Shown here in pieces: positions 1 to 9,152 of a DNA stretch of 64,000 nucleotides (within the stretch, counting starts at the first letter, position 1; each line of letters begins with the position of its first letter). Under the pieces are notes generated by a model, which saw only the letters and a program-made list of their open reading frames with translations, had not been told where the DNA came from and ran no database searches. The stretch spans positions 89,414 through 153,413 of the forward strand of contig PNLP01000012.1 of NCBI GenBank assembly GCA_013823135.1. The letters are read 5' to 3'. Source of the stretch: Planctomycetaceae bacterium (GTDB lineage Bacteria; Planctomycetota; Planctomycetia; Gemmatales; Gemmataceae). The translations under genes and the position numbers were made by a program.

Positions 1-1065
1 GGGATTCAAGTGTCGGACCTGTTCCCAGAAGTCCGCAAGATGGCCGACGAACTCACGGTCATCCGGTCCGTCCATGCGGACAATTCGGCCCACGGCGGGG
101 CATTGCTCCAGCTGCACACTGGCTCCGATACGTTCGTCCGGCCCAGCATCGGGTCGTGGGCCACCTACGGCCTGGGCTCGGAGAACGAGAACCTCCCTGG
201 GTTTGTGACCGTGTGCCCGACGCTCGGGCACGGGGGAGTCGCGAACTGGAGCAGTGCGTTCCTTCCCGCCGCGTACCAGGGGACGCCGATCGGTCACTCG
301 GGAATTCAGTGCAAGGACGCCAAGATCAACGACATCACGGGCGACATGGCCACCGCCAGCCAGCGGATGCAACTCGACCTGCTCGACAAGATGAACCGTA
401 AGCACCTCAGCACGAGTGGCCCGGATGCGGCACTCGAAGGAAGGATCAACGCCTTCGAACTCGCGTTCCGAATGCAGGCCGAGGCTCCGAAGGTCACGGA
501 CATTTCCAAGGAATCGAAGGACACCCTGGAGATGTACGGGATCGGGGACAAACTCCCGACCGACAACTTCGGCCGCCAGTGTTTGCTCGCGCGGAGGTTC
601 GCCGAGTCTGGAGTGCGCTTCGTTCAGGTGTCCCACAGTTACAAGTGGGACCAGCACGGCGAACTCCGCAAGGACCACGCCAAGAATGCCCTCGAAGTGG
701 ATAAGCCGATCGCCGGGTTACTGGCTGATTTGAAGCGACGGGATTTGCTCAAGGACACACTCGTGTGGTGGGGTGGCGAGTTCGGCCGCACCCCGACTGC
801 CCAGGGCGGCGACGGCCGCGACCATAACCCGCACGCATTCAGCATGTGGTTGGCAGGCGGCGGGGTGAAGGGAGGGTTCGTTCATGGAGCGACCGACGAG
901 TTCGGCTATTACGCCGCCGAGAACAAGGTTCACATGCACGACCTCCATGCGACAATTCTCGCCCTGTTGGGGCTCGACCACCAGAAGTTGACGTACCGCC
1001 ACGCCGGCCGCGACTTCCGCCTGACCGACGTGAAGGGGCACGTTGTGGAGGAGATTTTCGCCTGA
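1..1065 (+). CDS. DUF1501 family protein, 5' end outside the window
   Basis: C-terminal part of a DUF1501 protein. The reading frame is open to base 1, so the gene starts upstream; the first in-window start codon (GTG at 10) is not the real start. About 354 residues are visible, against about 450-475 for the three complete copies in this window. Conserved family segments are present: FGRQCLLARRF, a VQVSHSYKWDQH stretch, and the late EFGRTP followed by GRDHNPH, which carry putative metal-binding Asp/His of the alkaline-phosphatase-like fold. The family is abundant in planctomycetes, usually exported by the Tat route, and often paired with DUF1549/DUF1553 cytochrome-like proteins; that partner would lie left of the window. 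Its substrate is unknown. Family identification is secure; function is not. Confidence 0.9.
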   Translation, partial: GIQVSDLFPEVRKMADELTVIRSVHADNSAHGGALLQLHTGSDTFVRPSIGSWATYGLGSENENLPGFVTVCPTLGHGGVANWSSAFLPAAYQGTPIGHSGIQCKDAKINDITGDMATASQRMQLDLLDKMNRKHLSTSGPDAALEGRINAFELAFRMQAEAPKVTDISKESKDTLEMYGIGDKLPTDNFGRQCLLARRFAESGVRFVQVSHSYKWDQHGELRKDHAKNALEVDKPIAGLLADLKRRDLLKDTLVWWGGEFGRTPTAQGGDGRDHNPHAFSMWLAGGGVKGGFVHGATDEFGYYAAENKVHMHDLHATILALLGLDHQKLTYRHAGRDFRLTDVKGHVVEEIFA

Positions 1066-1663
1066 TCACGATCTTGTCGTTAATACAGGCATTTGGCTTA
1101 ATATGTGCATGGTGTCATTTGGCTCTCACCCAGCCAAACACATCGAGGCATCATGTTCAATAACACCGACAGGATGGTGGCGGTTGCGTCAGGCACCCGC
1201 TGCGAAGCTCAATTTTGGGGCGGTAAGCTCCAGACCGCTGCAATCCCGTTCACCGTAGCGACAACTTTTCCACGCCGGGTTGTCATGCTGGGACTGACCA
1301 GAAACGTGGAAGTTTGGGTGTCACAGGCCGATCTGACCGAGGCAAGAGCAACACTCTGCCTCCCACCAAGCAACCGACTGCTCCAGTAAAGCCCTGTATC
1401 GAGGCGCCAGACTTCAAGATTTTCGCCCCCAAAAGGATCCCTATCGCCGCTGCACCCACACATCCCGATTTGATCGCGCTGGCTCGCATGGCCGATGATG
1501 GCTGCCAAAATTTCGACGATCTCGAAAACCGTGTGATGTACCGAAATCGGGCATTCGCCGAACTCATCGAGAACGCCCGGTCGAACGCCATCCGTCAGGG
1601 TCAACGAATCCCTCGCAAACAAGCAGACTCCGGACCGATACGGTTGTGGTAATGGAGTGGCGC
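1066..1663. other. Gene-poor gap after the first DUF1501 gene
   Basis: About 600 bases between the DUF1501 stop and the convergent secreted protein. Several overlapping open frames exist but none has a recognisable domain. The best candidate is the frame at 1314-1652, listed separately with low confidence. I see no RNA gene, transposon end or clear repeat here. Confidence 0.5.
1314..1652 (+). CDS. Possible small hypothetical protein
   Basis: A 112-residue frame starting at a TTG, with no good ribosome-binding site. The second half has ordinary protein composition (for example LIALARMADDGCQNFDDLE and AFAELIENARSNAIRQGQR) and many codons ending in G or C, as in neighbouring real genes. A 177-residue frame on the opposite strand (1209-1742) covers the same bases and would overlap the 3' end of the next gene, which makes it less likely. 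I recognise no family. It could be chance, or the remnant of a decayed gene. Confidence 0.3.
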   Translation: MGVTGRSDRGKSNTLPPTKQPTAPVKPCIEAPDFKIFAPKRIPIAAAPTHPDLIALARMADDGCQNFDDLENRVMYRNRAFAELIENARSNAIRQGQRIPRKQADSGPIRLW

Positions 1664-2362
1664 TCAGTTCTTGCCCTTCTTGTCTGCAAGAAGTTTCGCC
1701 CGTGTCGCGTCCCAATCCTTCTGGGTTCCGGTCACGTCCCACACACGCAACCCCCGGAACGAAGCGGATTCACCAGCGACGGTAAAGCCCAGATTCGTCT
1801 TCTCAGCGTCGATCGCAGCGTGAGATCCGTAGGCACTGTGTTTCCCGTCCAGCGTTGCGAGAATGTCTGGGCCTCGCAGTTCGACCACGATGGTGTGCCA
1901 CTCACCCGCCTTGACTGCAACGTCAACGGTGTCCAAAACGACAGCCTTGTCGGGTCCATCTTTACCGTCCTGGTCGTCCTTCTGGACCGATAAACCGGTT
2001 GGGCGGACAACAACTCGGCTGATGTGTCCCTTGGAGCCATTCAGGCTCAATGATGTTTGTTTCGTACCGTCGAGTTTGATCGAAAACTCAATGACCGCGT
2101 CCTTGACAGTCACATTGTGACGTGCAACGGCCCCGTGCATATCCGTCTTCAGTTCGGCACCGCGGATCACACCATCTGTAAGTTCCCATTTCCCCTTGGC
2201 GGTTTTCCATTCCTTTCCGAGGGCAGCATTCAAGTCGTCAACGAGCACGACTTTGCCCGTGGTGGCCATGAGCGTCTTCGGGGCGACCGGCGTCTCGGGC
2301 GGTTTGGCGGCGGCCGTGGACAGGCCAATTGCAACAAGCGTCAAGAACTGGAGCGAACGCAT
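1664..2362 (-). CDS. Secreted LamG/3-keto-disaccharide-hydrolase-like protein
   Basis: 232 residues. The N-terminus MRSLQFLTLVAIGLSTAAA is a typical Sec signal peptide. The rest is a concanavalin-like beta-sandwich of the kind grouped with DUF1080 (now 3-keto-disaccharide hydrolase): a W-x-L-x-DGVIRGAE opening, internal AVIEFSIKLDG and LSLNGSKGHISRVVVRP strands, and a C-terminal GFTVAGESASFRGLRVWD segment. A GGAGG ribosome-binding site lies 7 bases before the ATG. Family members act outside the cytoplasm, probably on sugars, but catalytic residues are not certain and this copy could be purely carbohydrate-binding. The next gene on this strand is a WD40 protein about 195 bases upstream. Confidence 0.75.
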   Translation of the reverse strand: MRSLQFLTLVAIGLSTAAAKPPETPVAPKTLMATTGKVVLVDDLNAALGKEWKTAKGKWELTDGVIRGAELKTDMHGAVARHNVTVKDAVIEFSIKLDGTKQTSLSLNGSKGHISRVVVRPTGLSVQKDDQDGKDGPDKAVVLDTVDVAVKAGEWHTIVVELRGPDILATLDGKHSAYGSHAAIDAEKTNLGFTVAGESASFRGLRVWDVTGTQKDWDATRAKLLADKKGKN

Positions 2363-2557
2363 CGTGAGCCTCCGGGTAGGTCAAGCGTATGTGACATGTA
2401 ACCCGGAGACTGGGGGAATGGTTCCGCGATTCGGCCTTGATCATCGCTGGACACCTCATGGTTACTCGACCACGGTGTCCGGACACGGATAGCCGTATCC
2501 AACAAGAAATCGCATCTGAGAAAATGTGGAGGATTGCGGGGGGTCGCCAGAATCGGC

Positions 2558-3466
2558 TCACCAATCGGCCGCGTCGCACACCACGAGCCCAAGCGCTCCT
2601 GCGACAGCAAATGTCAGCCCGTCTGGGGAGACTGCGACCGCGTGCACACCACCGAGTTCGAAGTCGTAAGACGCTTGCACCTTTCCCACAGCGAGGTCGA
2701 ACACCTCCACCAAGCCAGGCTTGCCACCCGCCACAATCGATCGGCCATCTGGGAAGGCGGCCACGCACGTAAGTTGCCTCGATCCCGTCTTCAACTTCCG
2801 GAGCTTGCTCGATTTGGCACCGTCTGCGAGATAGAGGTACGTCCCGGCGGCAACCACAACTTCCGTCGTGTTGGGCACGAGCGTGAGTGACTCTGGACGT
2901 GACGCTGCGAGGGGATAGGCAACGTTTGCTGTCGCACCTGGGCTGGTGTAGAACCCGACGAGACCGTCTCCGGCGACGGCAAGCAACGCGGAATTTGTCG
3001 CAAACCCAAGTGAGAACGCTGTGGTATCTGCGAGCGGCCCGTCCGCACTTGGCCCCCACCAGTGCCCGCCTGCCCCGGCAGTGATGTTTGCGCCACCCAA
3101 TCGCCGTGCGGCAGCCGCAAGTATCGCCCCATCGTGAGAGTACGATAACGACCACACCGAGCGTGGAAACTGTGCAAGTGGTAGTTCGAACTCACCCGTG
3201 GGGCGACCGGCGGCGAGATCCCACCTGTGGACCGGAGTGCCTCGATCACCATTCCGTGGGTGGCGTCCCGCGTATGCGAGGGTTCGCCCGTCGGGGGTGA
3301 TCGCAAGGGCATACACCGGACCCGTGGCACGAGTGAGGGTCGTGGGTTCTCCCGTTTCGAGGTTCCATACTCGGACGGTCCTGTCTTCCCCTGCGGACAC
3401 AAGCCGCCCATCCCGGGTGAAGACGACAGCCCTCACAATACCCGTGTGTCCGCTGAGTCTCCTCAT
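2558..3466 (-). CDS. WD40 repeat protein
   Basis: 302 residues with no signal peptide. The first blade is clear: LSGHTGIVRAVVFTRDGRLV followed by SAGEDRTVRVWNLETGEP, with the GH and final WN of a WD repeat. Later blades are more degenerate (VYALAITPDGRTLAYAG, VWSLSYSHDGAILAAA, LTCVAAFPDGRSIVAGG, VHAVAVSPDGLTFAVAG), giving roughly six or seven and so probably one beta-propeller. Such proteins act as binding scaffolds; the partner is unknown. The gene stands alone between two secreted-protein genes on the same strand. The short gap to the next gene (34 bases) allows co-transcription. Confidence 0.85.
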   Translation of the reverse strand: MRRLSGHTGIVRAVVFTRDGRLVSAGEDRTVRVWNLETGEPTTLTRATGPVYALAITPDGRTLAYAGRHPRNGDRGTPVHRWDLAAGRPTGEFELPLAQFPRSVWSLSYSHDGAILAAAARRLGGANITAGAGGHWWGPSADGPLADTTAFSLGFATNSALLAVAGDGLVGFYTSPGATANVAYPLAASRPESLTLVPNTTEVVVAAGTYLYLADGAKSSKLRKLKTGSRQLTCVAAFPDGRSIVAGGKPGLVEVFDLAVGKVQASYDFELGGVHAVAVSPDGLTFAVAGALGLVVCDAADW

Positions 3467-3500
3467 AATTAAGTTCCAACGAACTCAGGGGGATCGGACA

Positions 3501-4169
3501 TCATTTCTTAACTTCGACCACGCTCACCACGTCAACCTGGACGAACTGGCCGTTGTACGGCTTCGGGGCCGGGGGCAGATCCTTGACCACCAGCTTGTTG
3601 AAATTGGAGATGAGTTGCCCATTCTGGCCGTCGCCGTGGAACGTAATCTTCGCCCCACCGTCGATCTCGATCGTCTTGGTGTAGTCGATCGTGAAGATGT
3701 CGTGGCCGACCTTGTCCTGCCGATTCAGGAAGTAGTGCGAGGGCGGAGATGAGATTGCGAGCTTGTAAATGTTGTAGGTGCCGTTATTCGGTTCACCGCC
3801 GATGTAGAAATGCTCGCCGTCCTTTTTTCCGTCCTTGTACATCATCGGTTCGACCACACCGCGGAACCGCAAAGTGACCTCATAGCGTTTGCCCTTCTCG
3901 CCTTCAAATTCCCGTTCGGTGGTGAAGTTGTCCGTCTTCTTCGGATCACCCTTAACCAGGGCAGAGGCGCAGCCCGCGCCTTGCTTGGGGTTCTCCGGCA
4001 TGGGCTCTTTGCACGGGAATTCCCACCGGTAGCCGTCGATAGAGGCACCGATTTTCTTGGGTTGGTCCGCTGGCTTCTTCTCCGGCTCCGCTCCACGACC
4101 GGGCGAACCGGCGAGAGCGGTCAAGAAGGCCAGGCCGACGATTATGAGGGGCAAACCGCAACGAGTCAT
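3501..4169 (-). CDS. Secreted protein of unknown function
   Basis: 222 residues from the ATG at 4169, chosen because it follows a GAGG ribosome-binding site and begins a signal peptide (MTRCGLPLIIVGLAFLTALA). A longer frame reaching 4406 would bury that signal. The mature part has a Lys/Pro-rich linker (residues 27-40), then a compact domain with YRWEFPC, a YEVTLRFRGVVEPMMYKDGK stretch and NNGTYNIYKLAISSP. The GTYN/IYKL-type strands, and an ending that requests a measured 'GDGQNGQLISNFNKL', suggest a beta-sandwich such as a carbohydrate-binding or jelly-roll domain. I cannot assign a family. Confidence 0.75.
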   Translation of the reverse strand: MTRCGLPLIIVGLAFLTALAGSPGRGAEPEKKPADQPKKIGASIDGYRWEFPCKEPMPENPKQGAGCASALVKGDPKKTDNFTTEREFEGEKGKRYEVTLRFRGVVEPMMYKDGKKDGEHFYIGGEPNNGTYNIYKLAISSPPSHYFLNRQDKVGHDIFTIDYTKTIEIDGGAKITFHGDGQNGQLISNFNKLVVKDLPPAPKPYNGQFVQVDVVSVVEVKK

Positions 4170-4462
4170 CGCGTACCTCGGGAAAGGGATCGTGGAAGCA
4201 CCCAGGCGTTGTACCTGCCGAAAGCATCTTACTGAGACGCTGCAAACTTCTGCTGCGTTCAATGCTGTTTTTGAATCCTGCGAGATTCGACTGGGGACCA
4301 GCCCATAAGTTGTGGTACAGTTGATTTGAATTAACCTGCCGATCTTGCGTCCCGATTGGAAGGCGACGCGACCGCTTGAAAGTCCGCCTGGCCAACCCCG
4401 CCCCAAGAAGCACGCACCTTTCGGAACACGTGCCCACGTTAGCCACTAACGGAACTCCTCGA

Positions 4463-5806
4463 ATGCCGCCCGCCAACCGTTCCACGCTCGACCGTCGCCA
4501 GTTACTCCATGCCGGTGCCCTGGGTGCCTTCGGGCTCACGCTGCCGCAGTTGCTCCGGGCCGAGTCCGCTGCCCGACCGGGGAAGATCAAATCCTGCATC
4601 ATTGTCTTCGCCTTCGGTGGCCCGGCTCAGCAAGAGACGTTCGACATGAAGCCGGACGCGCCGGAGGAAGTGCGGGGCGAGTTCAAGCCGATCGCGACGA
4701 ACGTCACCGGCACCCGAATTTCCGAGTATCTCCCCAAACTGGCGATGATGGCGGACAAGTACAGCATCATCCGCTCGGTCACGCACAAGAACCGAATCCA
4801 CAACCCTGGCTCGTACTACATGCTGACCGGCCGGAAACCGGGCCGTGATGTCGTCGAGTTCCCGGCTCGCCGCAGCGACTGGCCGTCGGTCGGTTCGGTC
4901 ATGGGGAAACTTCGCCCCGTTCAGCAGGCAGTTCCTCCGTATGTCGTCCTGCCGGTCTTCGCGAATGACATCAACATTCCGACGCCCGGTCAACACGCTG
5001 GCTTCCTGGGTGCCGTTCACGACCCGATGGTTCTCAACGGCGACCCGAACACGCGAGCGTATGGCGTTCCTGCCCTGGCACCGCGCCCAGAGTTGACCCT
5101 CAACCGCATGGATGACCGCCGTCAGTTGCTCGCGACCATCGACCGCCAGGCCGAAGCGCTGAACAAAATCCCCTCGGCGGGTGGCCTTGACAGCCATTAC
5201 GCTCGCGCCTTCGATCTGGTTAGTTCCGGCGCTGCGAAGAAGGCGTTCGATCTCGAACAGGAATCGGCCGCGACCCGCGACCGCTACGGCCGCAACCGGC
5301 ACGGCCAGAGCGTACTGCTCGCACGCCGATTGGTCGAAGCAGGTGTGCGACTCGTGCTGGTAAACGACGCGGAAGAGAACGGCCAGAACAAGGTCTGGGA
5401 CACGCACGGCGGCGGCTTCAAGACCCTTCGCAAACACCTGCCCGAAACCGATGGCGCAATGTCGTCGCTCTTGCACGACTTGCAGGACCGCGGCATGCTC
5501 GACTCGACACTCGTCGTGTGGATGGGCGAGTTCGGCCGCAGCCCCAAGGTGGACAAGGCCGGCGGCCGCGATCACTGGCCAGACGTGTATTCGATGGTCA
5601 TGGCTGGTGGCGGCATTCGCGGCGGCACGGTGTACGGTGCATCCGACTCGCAGGCCGCACAGCCGAAAGAGAAACCGGTTTCACCCGAAGAGGTCCACGC
5701 CACGATGTACAAAGCACTGGGCATCGACGAGGACACGCACGTTCACGATAACCTCGGCCGGCCGATGGCACTCTTTGCAGGCAAACCGATCCGCGAATTG
5801 TTCTGA
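4463..5806 (+). CDS. DUF1501 family protein, Tat-exported
   Basis: 447 residues from the ATG at 4463; a frame open back to a TTG at 4376 lacks family similarity. The N-terminus has a twin-arginine signal (STLDRRQLLHAGALGAFG). The mature protein shows the DUF1501 pattern: IIVFAFGGPAQQETFDMKPD near residue 45, FKPIATNVTGTRISEYLPKL, MLTGRKPG, ARRLVEAGVRLVLVND, then VVWMGEFGRSPKVDKAGGRD and HWPDVYSM. These carry the putative metal-binding residues of the alkaline-phosphatase-like fold. It is divergent from the secreted protein at 3501-4169, with a shared 290-base upstream region. The enzymatic role is unproven for this family. Confidence 0.92.
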   Translation: MPPANRSTLDRRQLLHAGALGAFGLTLPQLLRAESAARPGKIKSCIIVFAFGGPAQQETFDMKPDAPEEVRGEFKPIATNVTGTRISEYLPKLAMMADKYSIIRSVTHKNRIHNPGSYYMLTGRKPGRDVVEFPARRSDWPSVGSVMGKLRPVQQAVPPYVVLPVFANDINIPTPGQHAGFLGAVHDPMVLNGDPNTRAYGVPALAPRPELTLNRMDDRRQLLATIDRQAEALNKIPSAGGLDSHYARAFDLVSSGAAKKAFDLEQESAATRDRYGRNRHGQSVLLARRLVEAGVRLVLVNDAEENGQNKVWDTHGGGFKTLRKHLPETDGAMSSLLHDLQDRGMLDSTLVVWMGEFGRSPKVDKAGGRDHWPDVYSMVMAGGGIRGGTVYGASDSQAAQPKEKPVSPEEVHATMYKALGIDEDTHVHDNLGRPMALFAGKPIRELF

Positions 5807-5842
5807 GAAAGTGAGCTACTTCCCTCTCGCTCTCCTCTGGGC

Positions 5843-6520
5843 TCAACCCAGATCCGGCGTGCCGGGTTGGGGAACCTGCTCCGGACCTGGGCCATTGAGG
5901 CCACCGAACACATCGCAACGCTTGAGCCTGCCGCGAACGAACATCATGCGGTCGGTTGCTCGCCGATAGAAGTCGAGCAGCGGCGCGGCGACCGCTTCAC
6001 CTTCCAGCACTCCAAACGCCTGCACCACCGCTTCGTATGTGGACATGCGGCCCCCCGGTCGGTTCCGACGCAAGGCTGGGCCGGCGAAGTCTCTGGCCGC
6101 GAGCGCGACCTTCACGGCACCGTCGAGGAGGGGCAACCGCTTCACCATGCGGCCCGCTTGCTTCCAGTTGCCGTCCGGGACGATAAGCGCAGGCGGTGAC
6201 GGCAGCGAGGCGACAAGCTCCGGCGTCAGCGGGCGAGCCCCACGGCCGGGGAACAGCACGACGGGGGTCGTGCCCGCGGGGACGTGAACTGCCATGTCGC
6301 TTTCGCTCAGGGGGGGAAGCCCTCCGTGAGCAACGAGTGCGGCGCTCTTGACAGCCAGGGTGAGGAGGCGAGCTGTATTGCTCGTTCGCCCCAGGTCGTG
6401 GACGTGGACGACGAGCAGTAGCGAAGTGCGGGTGACGACCTGTGGTGCGAACTCGCAAACGCACAACCACCCCGGAAGGCGACATGCCGGGCATGGTGCG
6501 TGATCGCGGTCGTCAGTCAT
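5843..6520 (-). CDS. DTW-domain protein, probable tRNA-uridine aminocarboxypropyltransferase
   Basis: 225 residues. A Cys cluster opens the protein (CPACRLPGWLCVCEF, residues 9-23), as in DTW proteins, which bind a metal there. The diagnostic motif appears as VPDGNWKQAGRM where the family has D-x-T-W, followed by RRNRPGGRMSTYEAVVQAF and its conserved STxEA. The enzymes transfer the 3-amino-3-carboxypropyl group of S-adenosylmethionine to a uridine of tRNA (acp3U). N replaces the T of the DTW signature. The neighbour upstream on the same strand is tRNA-Cys; a functional link is not implied. Confidence 0.85.
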   Translation of the reverse strand: MTDDRDHAPCPACRLPGWLCVCEFAPQVVTRTSLLLVVHVHDLGRTSNTARLLTLAVKSAALVAHGGLPPLSESDMAVHVPAGTTPVVLFPGRGARPLTPELVASLPSPPALIVPDGNWKQAGRMVKRLPLLDGAVKVALAARDFAGPALRRNRPGGRMSTYEAVVQAFGVLEGEAVAAPLLDFYRRATDRMMFVRGRLKRCDVFGGLNGPGPEQVPQPGTPDLG

Positions 6521-6603
6521 CGGGTTCCTGATCGCTCTCAGGCAGGTATCTGGGCGAGTATGGGTGCCTGCGGCAATTAGATGTGCGAGAGAGATAACAA
6601 ATT

Positions 6604-6639
6604 AGCCCCCAACCCTCATGATAGAGTAGGTTGGAGGCT
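6604..6639 (-). terminator. Hairpin after tRNA-Cys, candidate terminator
   Basis: 11-base inverted arms (6604-6614 and 6629-6639, one mismatch) around a 14-base loop. Read on the minus strand the hairpin begins 20 bases after the tRNA-Cys 3' end and is followed by a T-rich stretch. A run of six T (minus strand, 6653-6658) lies between tRNA and hairpin. Confidence 0.45.
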
Positions 6640-6659
6640 GTAGAGGACGACCAAAAAAG

Positions 6660-6731
6660 AGGCCTCGCCCGGATTCGAACCGGGGAATAACGGTTTTGCA
6701 AACCGTTGCCTTACCACTTGGCGACGAGGCC
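6660..6731 (-). tRNA. tRNA-Cys (anticodon GCA)
   Basis: On the minus strand this folds as a full cloverleaf of 72 bases. The 7-base acceptor stem is GGCCTCG paired with CGAGGCC. The D arm is GCC/GGC around AAGTGGTAA. The anticodon stem is ACGGT/ACCGT with loop TTGCAAA, giving anticodon GCA. The T arm is CCCGG/CCGGG with loop TTCGAAT. The discriminator is U, as expected for tRNA-Cys. CCA is not encoded. Confidence 0.97.
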
Positions 6732-6784
6732 TTACCCGACGGGAATGCTATCGGCAAAACCGACACCTGTCAATCACCCCGGGT

Positions 6785-7531
6785 TCACGAAACTTTCGGC
6801 ATCTTCGCTCGAAGCGTCTTCCCCAACTCCCCCATTTGCCGTTTGCACTCGTCGCGGGCGGGGATGTAACCCTTCGCCGTCACATTCCCGGCCTTCAGGT
6901 AATTCAGCACGATCGCCTCGGCCGCCATGAAGCCGACGCAGCCCTCGATCACGAGTTCTGCTAGTTCTAGCGGGATCGTGGTGACGCCGTTGCGGTCGCC
7001 GTGCAGCAAGTCACCGGGGCTCACCCACACGCCACCGACCCGCACGGGTACGTCCAGTTCCACTATCTGCGTGTAGCCGTGCGAACACATCGTGCCGGAG
7101 GTGAAGCAAGGGAACTTGAGCGGCTCCACTTGATCGAGGTCGCGACCCGAGCCGCTTGTGATGAGGCCCACGCAACCGAACGCCTTGTAGGTCGTCGCCA
7201 TGATCTCGCCGAAAGTCGCCGCGACGGGCGGATCATCGAGATCCTGGAACACCACGACTTTCGGCAGCGAGTTCTTCGCGATCAACTCGACCTGATTGCC
7301 CAGACCCATGTAAGTGTCGCCGCCACGGGGTGGTGCCCCGGCACGGAACGTGGCGGTGCTTGCGAATCCGACCATCGGCGGCAACGCGGGGTAACACGCC
7401 TGAATGCGGCTATCCATGTAGCCTGCCGTGCGTGGTCGGCACTCGAAGAGTTCGAGCACGTTGCACACGGTCGGCGTGTCGAACTTGCGGAGTTGTTCCA
7501 GCACGGACGCGGGGAGGTCGGCGGGGGTCAT
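6785..7531 (-). CDS. RraA-like family protein
   Basis: 248 residues. It matches the RraA/HMG-aldolase fold: an N-terminal FDTPTVCNVLELF, a central GEIMATTYKAFGCVGLITSG where RraA family members carry their glycine-rich substrate/metal loop, GRDLDQVEPLKFPCFTSG, and near the C-terminus VWVSPGDLLHGDRNGVTTIP, which corresponds to the RraA GD-x-x-x-x-D-x-DGV segment. Family members are either inhibitors of RNase E or divalent-metal 4-hydroxy-4-methyl-2-oxoglutarate/oxaloacetate aldolases. The Arg-Asp of GSGRDLD is the usual aldolase signature, so an enzyme is more likely here. The gene stands alone, upstream of tRNA-Cys on the same strand. Confidence 0.85.
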   Translation of the reverse strand: MTPADLPASVLEQLRKFDTPTVCNVLELFECRPRTAGYMDSRIQACYPALPPMVGFASTATFRAGAPPRGGDTYMGLGNQVELIAKNSLPKVVVFQDLDDPPVAATFGEIMATTYKAFGCVGLITSGSGRDLDQVEPLKFPCFTSGTMCSHGYTQIVELDVPVRVGGVWVSPGDLLHGDRNGVTTIPLELAELVIEGCVGFMAAEAIVLNYLKAGNVTAKGYIPARDECKRQMGELGKTLRAKMPKVS

Positions 7532-7722
7532 CGCATCTCCGGCGAGCAGCCGGGTTTATCCCGACTGTGGTTTGTGTTCGTTTCCGATCTTTTGTATTGC
7601 TGCGTGATCGAAACGGGAGTATCCTCCAAATATCAGTCAAAGCGCGAAACCTTGGCTGCCTGCCGGTGTTCTGCCTGCCTTAACATCCCGCCTTCTCCCT
7701 CACCTTCTGGGAGTGCCTTGAA

Positions 7723-9078
7723 ATGATGAACATCCCCTTCGGCCGCGTGCGGTTCTGCGACGGCGTCAGCCGCCGGAATTTCCTCCGCGTCGGCACCTTC
7801 GCGTTCGGTGCCGTGAATCTCACACTCGCCGACATCATGCGGGCGGAAGCGGCCGCCAAGCAGAACGACCTGCCGCGAACGAGTCACAAGGCCGTCATCA
7901 ACATCTTCCTCGGCGGCGGACCACCGCACCAGGACATGTGGGATCTCAAGCCAGACGCCCCGAAGGAAATTCGTGGCGAGTTCAGCCCGATCGCCACAAA
8001 CGTGACTGGCATCCAGATTGGCGAGACGTTCAAGCGCATCGCGAAGATGGCCGACAAGTTCGCGTTCATCCGCAGTGTCGTTGGTGCGAAGGGTGGCCAC
8101 GACGCCTTCCAGTGTACGACCGGCTGGCCACAACAATCGCTGGCCCCGATCGGTGGTCGCCCGAGCCTGGGCAGCGCGGTGATGAAACTGCAAGGGAACG
8201 TGGACCCCAGCGTGCCGCCGTTTATCGGTATGGCCGAGAAGACGCAACACGGCCCGTGGAGCGACCCCGGCCAAACCGGTTTCCTCGGCAGCACGTTCGC
8301 CCCGTTCCGGCCGTCCGGCCCCGACATGGCGAACATGACGCTGAACGCCGCGAACAAGGACCACATGCCGGATCGCAAGAAGCTGCTATCGGGCTTCGAC
8401 GACCTGAAACGCGAGATGGATGCCGCCGGCACTCTTCGCGGTGCCGACGCCCACACCGCTCGTGCGTTCGACGTGCTGACGTCGAGCAAGCTCGTGGACG
8501 CGATGGACATCTCGAAGGAAAGCCAGAAGACCCGCGAACGTTACGGCGACGGCAAGCCGTACCAGTTTCAGTTCGACGGTGCCCCGACGGTGAACGAACA
8601 TCTGCTCATGGCTCGTCGGCTGGTGGAAGCCGGTGCACGAGTGGTCACACTGAGCTACGGCCGGTGGGACAGCCACGGGAAGAACTTCGATCTCGTTCGC
8701 GACCACGGTGCGAAGCTCGACCAGTGCCTCACGGCGCTGGTGGAAGACCTCGACGTTCGCGGAATGCTCGACGACGTGACGGTGATCGCGTGGGGCGAGT
8801 TCGGCCGCACACCGCAGATCAACGCGGGTGCCGGTCGCGACCACTGGCCCGCAGTGAGCAGCGCAATTCTCGCGGGTGGCGGCATGAAGACGGGTCAGGT
8901 GATTGGCAGCACCGACCGCACGGGCGGCGCCGCGAAGGATCGACCGGTCTCGTTCGGCGACATCTTCGCGACGCTGTATCGCAACCTGGGCCTTAACCCG
9001 GAGACGACGGCGATCAACGACCCGACGGGTCGTCCACAGCACCTAACAGACGGCACCGCGCTACCAGAACTGATCTGA
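7723..9078 (+). CDS. DUF1501 family protein, Tat-exported
   Basis: 451 residues. A twin-arginine signal is clear (DGVSRRNFLRVGTFAFGAVN, residues 14-33). Family segments follow: VINIFLGGGPPHQDMWDLKP, FSPIATNVTGIQIGETFKRI, MARRLVEAGARVVTLSYGRWD, VIAWGEFGRTPQINAGAGRD and HWPAVSSAI. The ATG at 7723 is followed directly by a second ATG, so the start is uncertain by one codon. It is the third DUF1501 gene in the window. Its closest relative here is the copy at 4463 (both share the PDAP-E-RGEF-PIATNVTG block). A stable hairpin lies 30 bases after the stop. Substrate unknown. Confidence 0.93.
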   Translation: MMNIPFGRVRFCDGVSRRNFLRVGTFAFGAVNLTLADIMRAEAAAKQNDLPRTSHKAVINIFLGGGPPHQDMWDLKPDAPKEIRGEFSPIATNVTGIQIGETFKRIAKMADKFAFIRSVVGAKGGHDAFQCTTGWPQQSLAPIGGRPSLGSAVMKLQGNVDPSVPPFIGMAEKTQHGPWSDPGQTGFLGSTFAPFRPSGPDMANMTLNAANKDHMPDRKKLLSGFDDLKREMDAAGTLRGADAHTARAFDVLTSSKLVDAMDISKESQKTRERYGDGKPYQFQFDGAPTVNEHLLMARRLVEAGARVVTLSYGRWDSHGKNFDLVRDHGAKLDQCLTALVEDLDVRGMLDDVTVIAWGEFGRTPQINAGAGRDHWPAVSSAILAGGGMKTGQVIGSTDRTGGAAKDRPVSFGDIFATLYRNLGLNPETTAINDPTGRPQHLTDGTALPELI

Positions 9079-9108
9079 GCGGGTTGCGGCTTCGTACGAG
9101 CGATCACG

Positions 9109-9134
9109 CGGGGCGGGCCATCAGGCTCGCCCCG
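9109..9134 (+). terminator. Short GC-rich hairpin between genes
   Basis: 11-base-pair stem (one G-T pair) with a 4-base loop, 30 bases after the DUF1501 stop at 9078. No T run follows, so it may be an RNA-end or processing structure and not a classical terminator. It lies upstream of the ATG at 9153 and argues against translation starting at 9084. Confidence 0.45.
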
Positions 9135-9152
9135 TTGGCATTGGGGAAGGAG

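Noticed and set aside
1209..1742. 177-residue minus-strand frame
   Set aside because: No family likeness, and it would overlap the 3' end of a well-supported gene.
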